Part shown: piece after piece, positions 39,048 to 47,457 of the stretch | Layout: the number at the start of each line of letters is the position of its first letter | Numbering within the stretch: position 1 is the first letter of the stretch | Assembly (NCBI RefSeq): GCF_047345485.1 | Contig: NZ_JBLFEN010000006.1 | Span: forward strand, 1 to 64,000 | Source: Jejuia sp047345485 | Lineage (GTDB): Bacteria; Bacteroidota; Bacteroidia; Flavobacteriales; Flavobacteriaceae | Reading direction: 5' to 3' | Length of the DNA: 64,000 nt | Program-made: the position numbers and the translations under genes | The notes under the pieces: generated by a model | Told to the model about the DNA's origin: nothing | Seen by the model: only the letters and a program-made list of their open reading frames with translations | The model's database searches: none

Positions 39048-41426
39048 ATGGATATTAACGATAATATCGAATCGCCAATGGTGCTCAAAGTTAGTTTTAA
39101 TAAGCTACTTGGGCATTATGAAAAATTAGCTGATCATGAAGACGAATTTCTATCAGCTAAAGCGAAACGTGTATTAAAAACGGCAGCACCATATCCAGAA
39201 TTGCGGTTGGGTTTTAGTAATACAGAAGTTTTAAAAACTCGACAACACGAAATTAGTATAATACTACAAGATTCCTTTGCGCCTGTTTTAACAAAAAATG
39301 AAATAAAAACAGCATCTGTACCATTTCATGATATGATTTTTAATGCCTCTGAAAGGTTTAAACAAATTATAGGTACTGCAGGTGAAGACTTTACACTTAA
39401 TATTAAAAATATGCCTGAAGATGATAGGTATATTATTGCTTGCACAATTATTCTTAACTTTTGCTACGGATATAATCTTAATTTTAAACGACCGTTTTAT
39501 TACGAAATACCTGATGCTAAGGGTATTAATAGATATTATAAAATTCTTTACAATGCAGATTTTTGTGAAATAGTACCAACAGCTAAAGCTAAAAAAATAA
39601 CCCAAGAAGATTATAACCAATTACTTGATAATTTTGAAAATATAGAACTTTGGAAAGAAAAATTTCCGCCAGAGAGTTATATTTTCAAAGGTTTCGTAAT
39701 CTCTAATATTTTTGACGTTACTGACGATCAATCTATTTCTCAATTAAAATCTAGCTTAATAGGTGAAGATAAACGGCAAAATGAGAATTTTATGAATGAG
39801 TTTCAAGAAGTGTTTCGTTCACTTTTTGGGCTTAATGATTTAAATGTTGGGTTTTCAGTATTTCATGAAAGTGATAAAGTTTTTGAAAAAGTACATGGTA
39901 TAGGTATCAATAGTTATTTATTAAATAATGAAGAACTGGTAGAGTGTAGTGATGCACTTTGTGATTGGTCCTACAACAGGCTTTTAAATGAGCAAAAATA
40001 CTTTACAATTTCTGATGTAAAAGAGGCTCATAAAATAGCTAAAGGTAAAGCGCCTCATGTTACATCGCTATATAAGCAAGGTATAGGTAGTGCTATTTTT
40101 GCGCCTATTGCTAATGAAAAAGGCCTAATGGGTATTTTAGAAATAATTTCAGAAAAACCAAAGGTGCTAAATAGTATCAATGCTAATAAATTGATTGATG
40201 TGATGCCCTTTATAGTATCTGCAGTTGAACAATCTAAAAACGTAGAAGAAAATTTAATTGAAGCAGTAATACAACAAGAATGTACATCTATTCACCCTAG
40301 TGTATACTGGAAATTTGGAGAAGCCGCACGTAAATTTTTAAAAGAAAAAACAAGAATAGGCAACAAAGCAACGTTTGAAAAGATTGTTTTTGAAAATATT
40401 TACCCCTTGTTTGGGCAAATAGATGTAAAAGGGTCTTCTGATGCTAGAAATTTAGCTACACAAAAAGATTTGTTATTACAGTTATCACTTCTGGATAAAA
40501 TAATATCTCAGGTTGTAGAATTAGAAAAGCTACCAATTTACGAACAGTTACAATTTCAAATAAACACATATGTTTCGCAGTTAAAAACAAATTTTAAAGT
40601 AGATAGCGAACATAGTATTGGGTTGTTTTTAAAGAAAGAAATTGAGCCGTTATTAAAGTTTCAACAGAAGAATAATTTAAAACTTAAACCTAGTATAGAC
40701 GATTATTTTAGTAAAGTAGATGATGATTTAAACCTAATTTACTACTACCGAAAAAATTATGACGATACCATAATGTTGATTAATAAAAATATGGCAGCGC
40801 TTCTGGATGAAAAGCAAAAGGACGCACAGGCTATGTATCCACATTATTTTGAGCGTTACAAAACAGATGGTGTAGAGCACAACATGTATATTGGAGAATC
40901 TATTACTAAAGAAGATAATTTTAATCCGGTTTATCTTTACAACTTAAGGCTGTGGCAACTGCAGGTAATGTGTGAAATGGAAAACGAGTACTACAATAAT
41001 CAGCACTTATATCCTATAGCTTTAGATGTTGCTTCAATGATTTTAGTATTTAATCAACCATTATCTATTCGGTTTAGAATGGATGAAAAGCAATTTGATG
41101 TAGACGGCACCTATAACGCAAGATATGAGGTTGTTAAAAAACGTGTAGATAAAGCTTTAATTAAAGGAACTAATGAGCGCATTACCCAAAATGGTAAAAT
41201 AACGGTAGTGTATTCTCAAAAAGAAGATGAGGAAGAATATCTTGGTTATATTAAATTTTTACAGAGTAAAAATGTTTTAGATAAAACTATTGAGGTTGTA
41301 GAATTAGAAGATCTTCAAGGTGTTACAGGTTTAAAAGCACTTCGCGCTGATATTTTATATCATGGTAATGAGGATGATAGAACTTTTTATACATACGATG
41401 ATTTAATGAAAGAGATTAAATCTTAA
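39048..41426 (+). CDS. large GAF-domain-containing protein
   Basis: A 792-residue cytoplasmic protein. The start MDINDNIESPMVLKVSFNKLLGHYE and the middle section (about residues 255-400) with GLNDLNVGFSVFHESDKVFEK, YKQGIGSAIFAPIANEKGLMGILEIISEKP read as a GAF sensor domain. The flanking regions are all-alpha or mixed and not recognised, apart from being conserved in this group of bacteria as far as I recall. No kinase, cyclase or DNA-binding output domain is visible. A TAATTTTG box at 39019-39026 may be its -7 element. It is convergent with the HD-PycTM gene, overlapping by four bases. Confidence 0.8.
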   Translation: MDINDNIESPMVLKVSFNKLLGHYEKLADHEDEFLSAKAKRVLKTAAPYPELRLGFSNTEVLKTRQHEISIILQDSFAPVLTKNEIKTASVPFHDMIFNASERFKQIIGTAGEDFTLNIKNMPEDDRYIIACTIILNFCYGYNLNFKRPFYYEIPDAKGINRYYKILYNADFCEIVPTAKAKKITQEDYNQLLDNFENIELWKEKFPPESYIFKGFVISNIFDVTDDQSISQLKSSLIGEDKRQNENFMNEFQEVFRSLFGLNDLNVGFSVFHESDKVFEKVHGIGINSYLLNNEELVECSDALCDWSYNRLLNEQKYFTISDVKEAHKIAKGKAPHVTSLYKQGIGSAIFAPIANEKGLMGILEIISEKPKVLNSINANKLIDVMPFIVSAVEQSKNVEENLIEAVIQQECTSIHPSVYWKFGEAARKFLKEKTRIGNKATFEKIVFENIYPLFGQIDVKGSSDARNLATQKDLLLQLSLLDKIISQVVELEKLPIYEQLQFQINTYVSQLKTNFKVDSEHSIGLFLKKEIEPLLKFQQKNNLKLKPSIDDYFSKVDDDLNLIYYYRKNYDDTIMLINKNMAALLDEKQKDAQAMYPHYFERYKTDGVEHNMYIGESITKEDNFNPVYLYNLRLWQLQVMCEMENEYYNNQHLYPIALDVASMILVFNQPLSIRFRMDEKQFDVDGTYNARYEVVKKRVDKALIKGTNERITQNGKITVVYSQKEDEEEYLGYIKFLQSKNVLDKTIEVVELEDLQGVTGLKALRADILYHGNEDDRTFYTYDDLMKEIKS

Positions 41427-42694
41427 ATCACGCTAAAACTAGTTTTAGTTTTTGTTGTTTTTGATGTAATAAGTGATATTGGCGATTCTTCAGGTAGTAC
41501 ATCCTCCAATTCAGCACCGTTGCTTTTTAGAGCATATCCAAAAGAAAATACTGATATTATAATACCAATCATAAAAACGGTATAAGTAACTCTTAATATT
41601 CTGTATTTACGCTCTAATACTATTCCTAAAAAATAAAGATCTTTAGTTAAGGAACTGTAAACGTAATCTTTATCTTTTAAAAGTTCTTTTACTGCCCAAT
41701 CGTATTCATCTAAACTCATTTTGTGGAAGTTTCCAAAAAAGGTGAGATTTACGTCTTTATTTGCTACATCTTCCTTAGTAAACTCACCACTAGTAATATT
41801 AGGGCGCGTAGCTATTATAGACAAAATCATAGATATAACACATGATATGGTAAAAATAGCTGTTGGATAAATAAGATAAGGATTTGTGTCTAATTTAGAA
41901 ATTAAATTTGCCAATACTAACGATATAATAATGGCATTAACAGATAACAAAATATTTGCTTTAGTATCAGCAATATCACTAAGCTTTATATGATTTCTTA
42001 AAGCTACTCTATAGAAAGTTTGAATACCACGTTCGGGGCTTTCGTTTTTGTATTGCGCTTTATACTTAGCTTTTAATTCCTCAGTGTTTAGTTTGCTTTT
42101 TCTTTTCTTTTTAGTTTTTAATAGCTTAGATAGATTTTTTTCTTTCCTTGGCTGCCAATTTTTCAAGGCATAATCAGTATAAAACTCGTGTTTTTTAGTG
42201 AGTACTTTTATGTTTTCGTTTCTCCATTCAGCAGGGGTGTAACTAGCAATACCTTGTACTTCTAATTCTTTTCTTAAAAACTCGCTAGCTTCGGCAAAAT
42301 ACTTCTTTCCAAAATGAGACGCATCAGCATCTCTTATTATTTTACCCAATTCAGTCTTAGGCGAATCCTTAAACTTAGTAGCCATAATACAGGTGTTTAC
42401 CGCTTTTATAGTAGCATTATCTGCACCTTGTTCTTCTAAAAAAGCAGTAGCTATTTTTACGCTTTCCTCTTCATGTCTTTCTCGTGTTTTAATATAACCA
42501 GTATCGTGTAGTAACGCTGCTAACTCTAATATTTCAGCATCTTTTTGATTCACTTCTGTGTTTTCAATAATTTCTCGTATACTTCTTAAAACACGATCAG
42601 TATGAGTTTGATTGTGATATATAAAGGTTTGGTCTAGTTCGTTTTTAAATAAATCAAATACGAACGTTTCAGTATTTTCAATCAATTTCGACAT
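41423..42694 (-). CDS. HD phosphohydrolase fused to a Pycsar-effector (PycTM) membrane domain
   Basis: A 423-residue fusion. Residues 20-180 form an HD domain: H31, H63-D64 (LLHDTGY) and Asp122 (IIRDADASHFG) are the metal ligands of cyclic-nucleotide phosphodiesterases and related enzymes. A Lys-rich linker (182-215) follows. Residues 230-390 match the PycTM effector domain (RNHIKLSDIADTKANILLSVNAI) with three helices near 250-265, 275-295 and 370-388. In Pycsar defence a PycTM protein is triggered by cCMP or cUMP from a pyrimidine cyclase. No such cyclase is in the window, so this is an orphan with a built-in hydrolase. The ATG at 42694 is preferred. Confidence 0.88.
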   Translation of the reverse strand: MSKLIENTETFVFDLFKNELDQTFIYHNQTHTDRVLRSIREIIENTEVNQKDAEILELAALLHDTGYIKTRERHEEESVKIATAFLEEQGADNATIKAVNTCIMATKFKDSPKTELGKIIRDADASHFGKKYFAEASEFLRKELEVQGIASYTPAEWRNENIKVLTKKHEFYTDYALKNWQPRKEKNLSKLLKTKKKRKSKLNTEELKAKYKAQYKNESPERGIQTFYRVALRNHIKLSDIADTKANILLSVNAIIISLVLANLISKLDTNPYLIYPTAIFTISCVISMILSIIATRPNITSGEFTKEDVANKDVNLTFFGNFHKMSLDEYDWAVKELLKDKDYVYSSLTKDLYFLGIVLERKYRILRVTYTVFMIGIIISVFSFGYALKSNGAELEDVLPEESPISLITSKTTKTKTSFSVI

Positions 42695-42839
42695 AAAAAG
42701 AATTTTATAACTACTAAAATACAATAAAAATAGAGCAATAGATAGTATTTATTATGATGCGAGGAAAATACAAAAATAACGACTACCTTTATGTTGAAAA
42801 GCATATATTATTAACTCAAAAAAGAAAGACAGCTATATT

Positions 42840-43289
42840 ATGCTAACTTGGAAAGACGTCATTAGCTTTTCCGTAAAAGGAAATCCTACTCCAGATAGAA
42901 GAGTAGAGAAAACTGAAAAAGATTGGGAAACGCAATTAACCCCAGAACAATTTAGAATTACAAGACTTAAGGGTACAGAACGTCCACATAGTGGTGCACT
43001 TTGTAGTATCCACGAAGCTGGAAAATACAATTGTGTATGTTGCAATACGCCATTATTTGATTCTACTATTAAGTTTGAATCGGGTACAGGATGGCCTAGT
43101 TTTACGCAACCCATAACAGAAAACGCTATAAAATATGAAAGAGATACAGCCTTTGGTATGGTGCGTGTTGAGGTAATGTGTAATACCTGCGATGCGCATT
43201 TAGGACATGTATTTCCTGACGGACCAGAACCTAGCGGATTACGATACTGCATTAATTCTGAATCTATGCAATTGGAAACTGCAGTTTAA
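42840..43289 (+). CDS. msrB: peptide-methionine (R)-S-oxide reductase
   Basis: A 149-residue cytoplasmic MsrB that reduces methionine-R-sulfoxide in proteins, using thioredoxin. The structural zinc is bound by C65/C68 and C114/C117 (CNTCDAHLGHVFPDG). The catalytic Cys137 is in RYCINSESM. FESGTGWPSF is the substrate-site motif. It stands 91 bases before selO and opens the redox-repair cluster, which also holds two MsrA-type genes. Confidence 0.95.
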   Translation: MLTWKDVISFSVKGNPTPDRRVEKTEKDWETQLTPEQFRITRLKGTERPHSGALCSIHEAGKYNCVCCNTPLFDSTIKFESGTGWPSFTQPITENAIKYERDTAFGMVRVEVMCNTCDAHLGHVFPDGPEPSGLRYCINSESMQLETAV

Positions 43290-43380
43290 AATTTCAAATA
43301 ATTGAACTACCAATCTTCTAGGTTTTTTTATGAAATCTTCAAATTTTTAAAAAGTGATAGTTTTAAATAAGAAAGCGCTA

Positions 43381-44937
43381 ATGAAACTCAACATAAAAGA
43401 CAAATTTAATAAGGAGCTACCCGCAGACCCAATTCTAGAAAACTCTAGACGGCAGGTGTCTGAGGCATGTTTTTCGTTCGTAACACCAAAAATTACAGCT
43501 AAACCAGAGTTATTGCATGTGTCTCATGAAATGCTAGAAAATTTAGGTTTGTCAAAAACTGATACGACAAGCGAAGAATTCTTAAATATATTTACAGGCA
43601 ATAAAGTTCTAGAAAATACAACACCGTATGCGATGTGTTACGGCGGACATCAATTTGGGAATTGGGCAGGACAATTAGGTGATGGTCGTGCCATTAATTT
43701 ATGCGAAGTAGAGCATAACGGGAAAAACTGGGCATTACAATTAAAAGGTGCTGGTGAAACGCCATACTCAAGAAATGCCGACGGTTTAGCAGTTTTACGC
43801 TCTTCTATTAGAGAATATTTGTGTAGCGAAGCTATGTTTCATTTAGGTGTGCCAACTACTAGAGCATTGTCTTTAGCTTTATCAGGAGATCAAGTACTAA
43901 GAGATGTAATGTATGATGGGAATTCAGCTTATGAAAAAGGTGCTATTGTGTGTAGAACAGCCGAATCGTTTTTGCGGTTTGGCAACTATCAAATTTTTGC
44001 GGCAAGACAAGATGATGTCAATTTAAAACACTTGGTAGATTATACCATAAAGCATCACTTTTCGCATTTAGGTAAACCTTCAAAAGCAACATATATTGAA
44101 TTTTTTAAAGAAGTTACTAACCGTACTTTAGAAATGATTGTGCATTGGCAGAGAGTTGGTTTTGTGCATGGTGTGATGAATACCGATAACATGTCTATTC
44201 TCGGTTTAACCATAGATTATGGGCCTTACGGCTGGTTAGAAGGTTTCGATTTTGGCTGGACACCAAATACCACCGATAGGCAACACAAGCGTTACCGTTA
44301 CGGCAATCAACCCAACATTGGGTTATGGAATTTATTGCAATTAGCCAACGCATTGTATCCATTAATTGAAGATGCGGCACCTTTAGAAGCTATTTTAAAT
44401 CAATATAAAACCGATTTTGAAAGTAAATCTTTTGAGATGATGAAATCTAAACTAGGATTATTTGAAACGGTTGATAATGATGAGTATTTGATTAAAGATT
44501 TAGAAGAAAATCTACAATTAGTTGAAACTGATATGACTATATTTTTCAGGAATTTAAGCGATTTTAAAGATGAAGATACAGGTTTTGAAGTTTTAAAAAA
44601 TGCCTTCTATGATTTTGATAATATGTCTAGTGATATTAAGGAGAAATGGGAGTTATGGTTTTTAAATTATCAAGTGAGATTGCAACAGGAGTTTACAACC
44701 CATCAAGAAAGAAAAGCAAAAATGAATGCGGTAAATCCCAAATACGTTTTACGAAATTATATGGCGCAATTAGCTATTGATGACGCTGATAAAGGTAATT
44801 ATAGACTAATAGATGAGTTGTTTCAAATGCTTAAAAAACCTTATGATGAACAACAAGAATATCAAAAATGGTTTACAAAACGACCAGATTGGGCGAGAGA
44901 TAAGGTGGGGTGTTCAATGCTGTCTTGTAGTTCGTAA
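43381..44937 (+). CDS. selO: protein adenylyltransferase SelO
   Basis: A 518-residue pseudokinase-fold enzyme that transfers AMP to Ser, Thr or Tyr of proteins involved in redox homeostasis (characterised for E. coli YdiU and mammalian SelO). Motifs are YGGHQFGNWAGQLGDGRA, QLKGAGETPYSRNADG, RSSIREYL and HGVMNTDNMSILG with DYGPYG as the metal loop. It ends with CSMLSCSS; the C-terminal CxxS-like element stands where SelO proteins carry CxxC or CxxU, so the redox switch may be altered. The ATG at 43381 is the likely start. It overlaps the small gene behind by one base. Confidence 0.95.
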   Translation: MKLNIKDKFNKELPADPILENSRRQVSEACFSFVTPKITAKPELLHVSHEMLENLGLSKTDTTSEEFLNIFTGNKVLENTTPYAMCYGGHQFGNWAGQLGDGRAINLCEVEHNGKNWALQLKGAGETPYSRNADGLAVLRSSIREYLCSEAMFHLGVPTTRALSLALSGDQVLRDVMYDGNSAYEKGAIVCRTAESFLRFGNYQIFAARQDDVNLKHLVDYTIKHHFSHLGKPSKATYIEFFKEVTNRTLEMIVHWQRVGFVHGVMNTDNMSILGLTIDYGPYGWLEGFDFGWTPNTTDRQHKRYRYGNQPNIGLWNLLQLANALYPLIEDAAPLEAILNQYKTDFESKSFEMMKSKLGLFETVDNDEYLIKDLEENLQLVETDMTIFFRNLSDFKDEDTGFEVLKNAFYDFDNMSSDIKEKWELWFLNYQVRLQQEFTTHQERKAKMNAVNPKYVLRNYMAQLAIDDADKGNYRLIDELFQMLKKPYDEQQEYQKWFTKRPDWARDKVGCSMLSCSS

Positions 44938-45188
44938 TGGGGTTGTCAGATTCTATTAAAAATATACCAGAAGGGTATTCAGAAGGAATATATCAAGATG
45001 CAAAATACGGTATTACCAAAACGATTTTTAATAACGGCAAATCCTTTAAAATATATGCCGAAGAATTACAAGGTACTAATTTTATAAGCTTAAATTATTA
45101 CATCACCAGTAGTAACCAATTTTTAAAACCTTGTGAAATGCCGGAGGAAAAAGTAATTGATTTTTTAAAGCACATAAAACTTAAATAG
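44937..45188 (+). CDS. small conserved-looking protein after selO
   Basis: An 83-residue protein, MGLSDSIKNIPEGYSEG onwards, with a short beta-strand-rich pattern (YGITKTIFNNGKSFKIYAEEL, TNFISLNYYITSS). No signal peptide or membrane segment. It starts on the last base of selO and ends 27 bases before msrA, so it is translated with the redox cluster. I do not recognise a family. Being tightly held between SelO and MsrA suggests a helper role in peptide-methionine repair or AMPylation, which is inference from position only. Confidence 0.7.
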   Translation: MGLSDSIKNIPEGYSEGIYQDAKYGITKTIFNNGKSFKIYAEELQGTNFISLNYYITSSNQFLKPCEMPEEKVIDFLKHIKLK

Positions 45189-45215
45189 ATAAACCAGAAT
45201 TTAAAATATAAAACA

Positions 45216-45710
45216 ATGAGCAATTATAAAAAAGCATATATAGCAGGCGGCTGCTTTTGGGGAATGGAAGATTTGTTTAGAACACGTCCTGGTGTTGTGG
45301 ATACAGAAGTGGGGTATCAAGGTGGAGAAAATGATAATCCAACCTATAAAAATCATCCAGGGCATGCTGAGGGTATTGAAATTACATATAATCCAGAGGA
45401 AACTTCATTTAAAGCATTACTAGATTATTTTTTTAGAATGCATAACCCAACCACAGTAGATCAGCAAGGAAACGATAGAGGTTCTAGTTATCGTTCGGCT
45501 ATTTTTTATCAAAATGAAGAGGAAAAACAAATAGCCGAAGAGGTGATAGCTGTAGTAAATGCTTCTGGGAAATGGCAGGGAAAGGTGGTGACTACTTTAG
45601 AGCCTTGGACTACGTTTTGGGTAGCAGAAGCGTATCATCAAGATTATTTGGTGAAAAATCCCAATGGATATACTTGTCATTTTTTACGGTTTGAAGACTC
45701 TTTTTTATAG
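45216..45710 (+). CDS. msrA: peptide-methionine (S)-S-oxide reductase
   Basis: A 164-residue MsrA with the catalytic motif GCFWG and nucleophile Cys13. The rest of the fold is standard: GYQGGENDNPTYKNHPGHAE, FFRMHNPTTVDQQGNDRGSSYRSAIF and EPWTTFWVAEAYHQDYL, including the acidic residues that activate the sulfoxide. A Cys in GYTCHF near the C terminus could be the resolving Cys. Cytoplasmic. It reduces the S-epimer of methionine sulfoxide, complementing msrB in the same cluster. Confidence 0.95.
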   Translation: MSNYKKAYIAGGCFWGMEDLFRTRPGVVDTEVGYQGGENDNPTYKNHPGHAEGIEITYNPEETSFKALLDYFFRMHNPTTVDQQGNDRGSSYRSAIFYQNEEEKQIAEEVIAVVNASGKWQGKVVTTLEPWTTFWVAEAYHQDYLVKNPNGYTCHFLRFEDSFL

Positions 45711-45725
45711 ACGGATTATTATATA

Positions 45726-46280
45726 TTGAAAATACTAACTAAAATAGCATTTGGAGGAGGATGTCATTGGTGTACCGAAGCGGTATTTCAATCTTTGCTT
45801 GGTGTTTTAAAGGTAGAACAAGGTTTTGTAGCATCTACAGATGAAAATGATACGTTTTCAGAAGCTGTTATTGTGCATTTTGATGCATCAAAAATTTCAA
45901 TAGCTGTGCTTATTGAGATTCATTTACATACGCATAAAAGTACAGTAAACCATTCTATGCGACATAAATACCGTTCTGCGATATATACGTTTTCAGAAGC
46001 ACAAACTAATACAGTAAAATCTCAATTAGAGTTACTGCAATTTCAATTTAAGAACAAAATAATCACACAAGTATTGCCATTTGAAAGTTTTAAAGCATCA
46101 AGAGTGCAAATTCAAAATTACTATTACAATAACCCTAAAAAACCGTTTTGTGAAAGGTTTATCAATCCAAAGCTACAAACCTTACTGGAAAAGTTTTCAA
46201 AATATACTAATCAGAACAAATTAAAGCACTTACATAATGAATCGCGAGAGACTAAGTATCCAGAACACCAAGGGTCATAA
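45726..46280 (+). CDS. divergent MsrA-like protein
   Basis: A 184-residue homologue of MsrA. The active-site motif is changed to GGCHWCTE: nucleophile Cys13 is kept, but the conserved Phe that binds the methyl group is His14 and the following Gly is Cys16. The motif for the water-binding region is HTHKSTVNHSMRHKYRSAIYTF instead of the usual NPTTxNxQGxDxGxxYRS. Substrate or chemistry may therefore differ. The start is TTG at 45726, 16 bases after msrA, and its last 44 bases overlap the hydrolase-OsmC gene. It is a paralogue unique to this cluster in the window. Confidence 0.8.
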   Translation: MKILTKIAFGGGCHWCTEAVFQSLLGVLKVEQGFVASTDENDTFSEAVIVHFDASKISIAVLIEIHLHTHKSTVNHSMRHKYRSAIYTFSEAQTNTVKSQLELLQFQFKNKIITQVLPFESFKASRVQIQNYYYNNPKKPFCERFINPKLQTLLEKFSKYTNQNKLKHLHNESRETKYPEHQGS

Positions 46281-47457
46281 ACTGCAAGCCTATTTAGAGT
46301 TGCCAGCAGACCAAAAGCCACATTACTTTGCCATTTTTGCGCATTGTTTTACGTGTAATAGTAATTTATCGGCAGTAAAAAATATAAGTAGAGCGTTAAC
46401 CTCTCACGGTTTTGGTGTGGTACGTTTTGATTTTACGGGATTGGGACGAAGTGAAGGCGAGTTTGCAGACAGTTATTTCTCTGCAAACGTAGACGACTTA
46501 ATTGCTGTAAACAATTATATAACTCAACATTATGTAGCGCCTGGGCTGCTTGTTGGGCATTCACTTGGTGGCGCTGCGGTAATTGTTGCGGCTTCAAAAT
46601 TAGAAAATATAAAAGCAGTTGCCACGGTTGGTGCGCCATCTACGGTAAGTCATGTAAAACACTTGTTTTCTCATGGTATTGAAGAAGTAAAACAAAAAGG
46701 TGAAGTTGAAATTAATATTGGCGGTCGCCCTTTTAAAATTGATAACGATTTTGTAGAAGATTTTGATAAAGTAAACCTACCAGAAATTACTGAAAACCTA
46801 AGAAAACCATTGCTAATTATGCACGCTCCTTTTGATGGTATCGTAGGAATAAAAAATGCGCATGAATTATACCATAATGCACATCACCCTAAAAGTTTTG
46901 TGAGTTTAGATGACGCAGATCATTTATTGTCTAATTCAAAAGACAGCAAATATGTAGGTAACATTATTGGTACTTGGGCAGATCGTTATTTTGAACCTCA
47001 AGAACATAAGATACTTAATACGCAAGGAGAACAACTGGTGGCGCATTTAAATATAGTGGATGATAATTTCACAACATCTATTCAAACTAAAAAACATACT
47101 TTTATTGCCGATGAACCTGGAAGTATTGGTGGCGATGATTTTGGGCCATCACCCTATGATTTTTTAAGCGCAGGATTAGCAGCTTGTACGGTAATGACTT
47201 TAAAAATGTATGCAGAACGTAAACAATGGGATTTGCAAGAAGTGTATGCGTATATTACTTATTCAAAAAAACATAGTGATGATTTAATGTTAGATTTAGA
47301 TAAGCCAAAACGCATCGATCATTTGCAAAAACGTTTAAAATTTATAGGCAATTTAGATGAGGCGCAAAAAACAAAATTAAAAGAAATAGCTTCTAAATGT
47401 CCTGTACATCGTACCTTGTTGTCTGAAACAATTATTGAAACCGAAGTTATAGATTAA
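46237..47457 (+). CDS. bifunctional alpha/beta hydrolase and OsmC-family peroxidase
   Basis: A 406-residue fusion. The N-terminal alpha/beta hydrolase (1-255) has nucleophile Ser109 in VGHSLGG, Asp200 and His229 (DADH) as a plausible triad. The C-terminal OsmC domain (about 260-406) has the peroxidatic Cys317 (LAACTVMTLKMYA) and resolving Cys388 (SKCPVHRTL). OsmC proteins reduce organic hydroperoxides; the joined hydrolase may act on the ester part of lipid or alkyl peroxides, which is not shown. The fusion occurs in other Bacteroidota. It belongs to the redox-repair cluster. Confidence 0.92.
   Translation: MNRERLSIQNTKGHKLQAYLELPADQKPHYFAIFAHCFTCNSNLSAVKNISRALTSHGFGVVRFDFTGLGRSEGEFADSYFSANVDDLIAVNNYITQHYVAPGLLVGHSLGGAAVIVAASKLENIKAVATVGAPSTVSHVKHLFSHGIEEVKQKGEVEINIGGRPFKIDNDFVEDFDKVNLPEITENLRKPLLIMHAPFDGIVGIKNAHELYHNAHHPKSFVSLDDADHLLSNSKDSKYVGNIIGTWADRYFEPQEHKILNTQGEQLVAHLNIVDDNFTTSIQTKKHTFIADEPGSIGGDDFGPSPYDFLSAGLAACTVMTLKMYAERKQWDLQEVYAYITYSKKHSDDLMLDLDKPKRIDHLQKRLKFIGNLDEAQKTKLKEIASKCPVHRTLLSETIIETEVID

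Noticed and set aside
41423..42694. A complete Pycsar antiphage system
   Set aside because: Only the effector-type domain is present. No pyrimidine cyclase or other defence gene is found within the window, and the HD fusion makes a housekeeping role equally likely. It is reported as an orphan instead.
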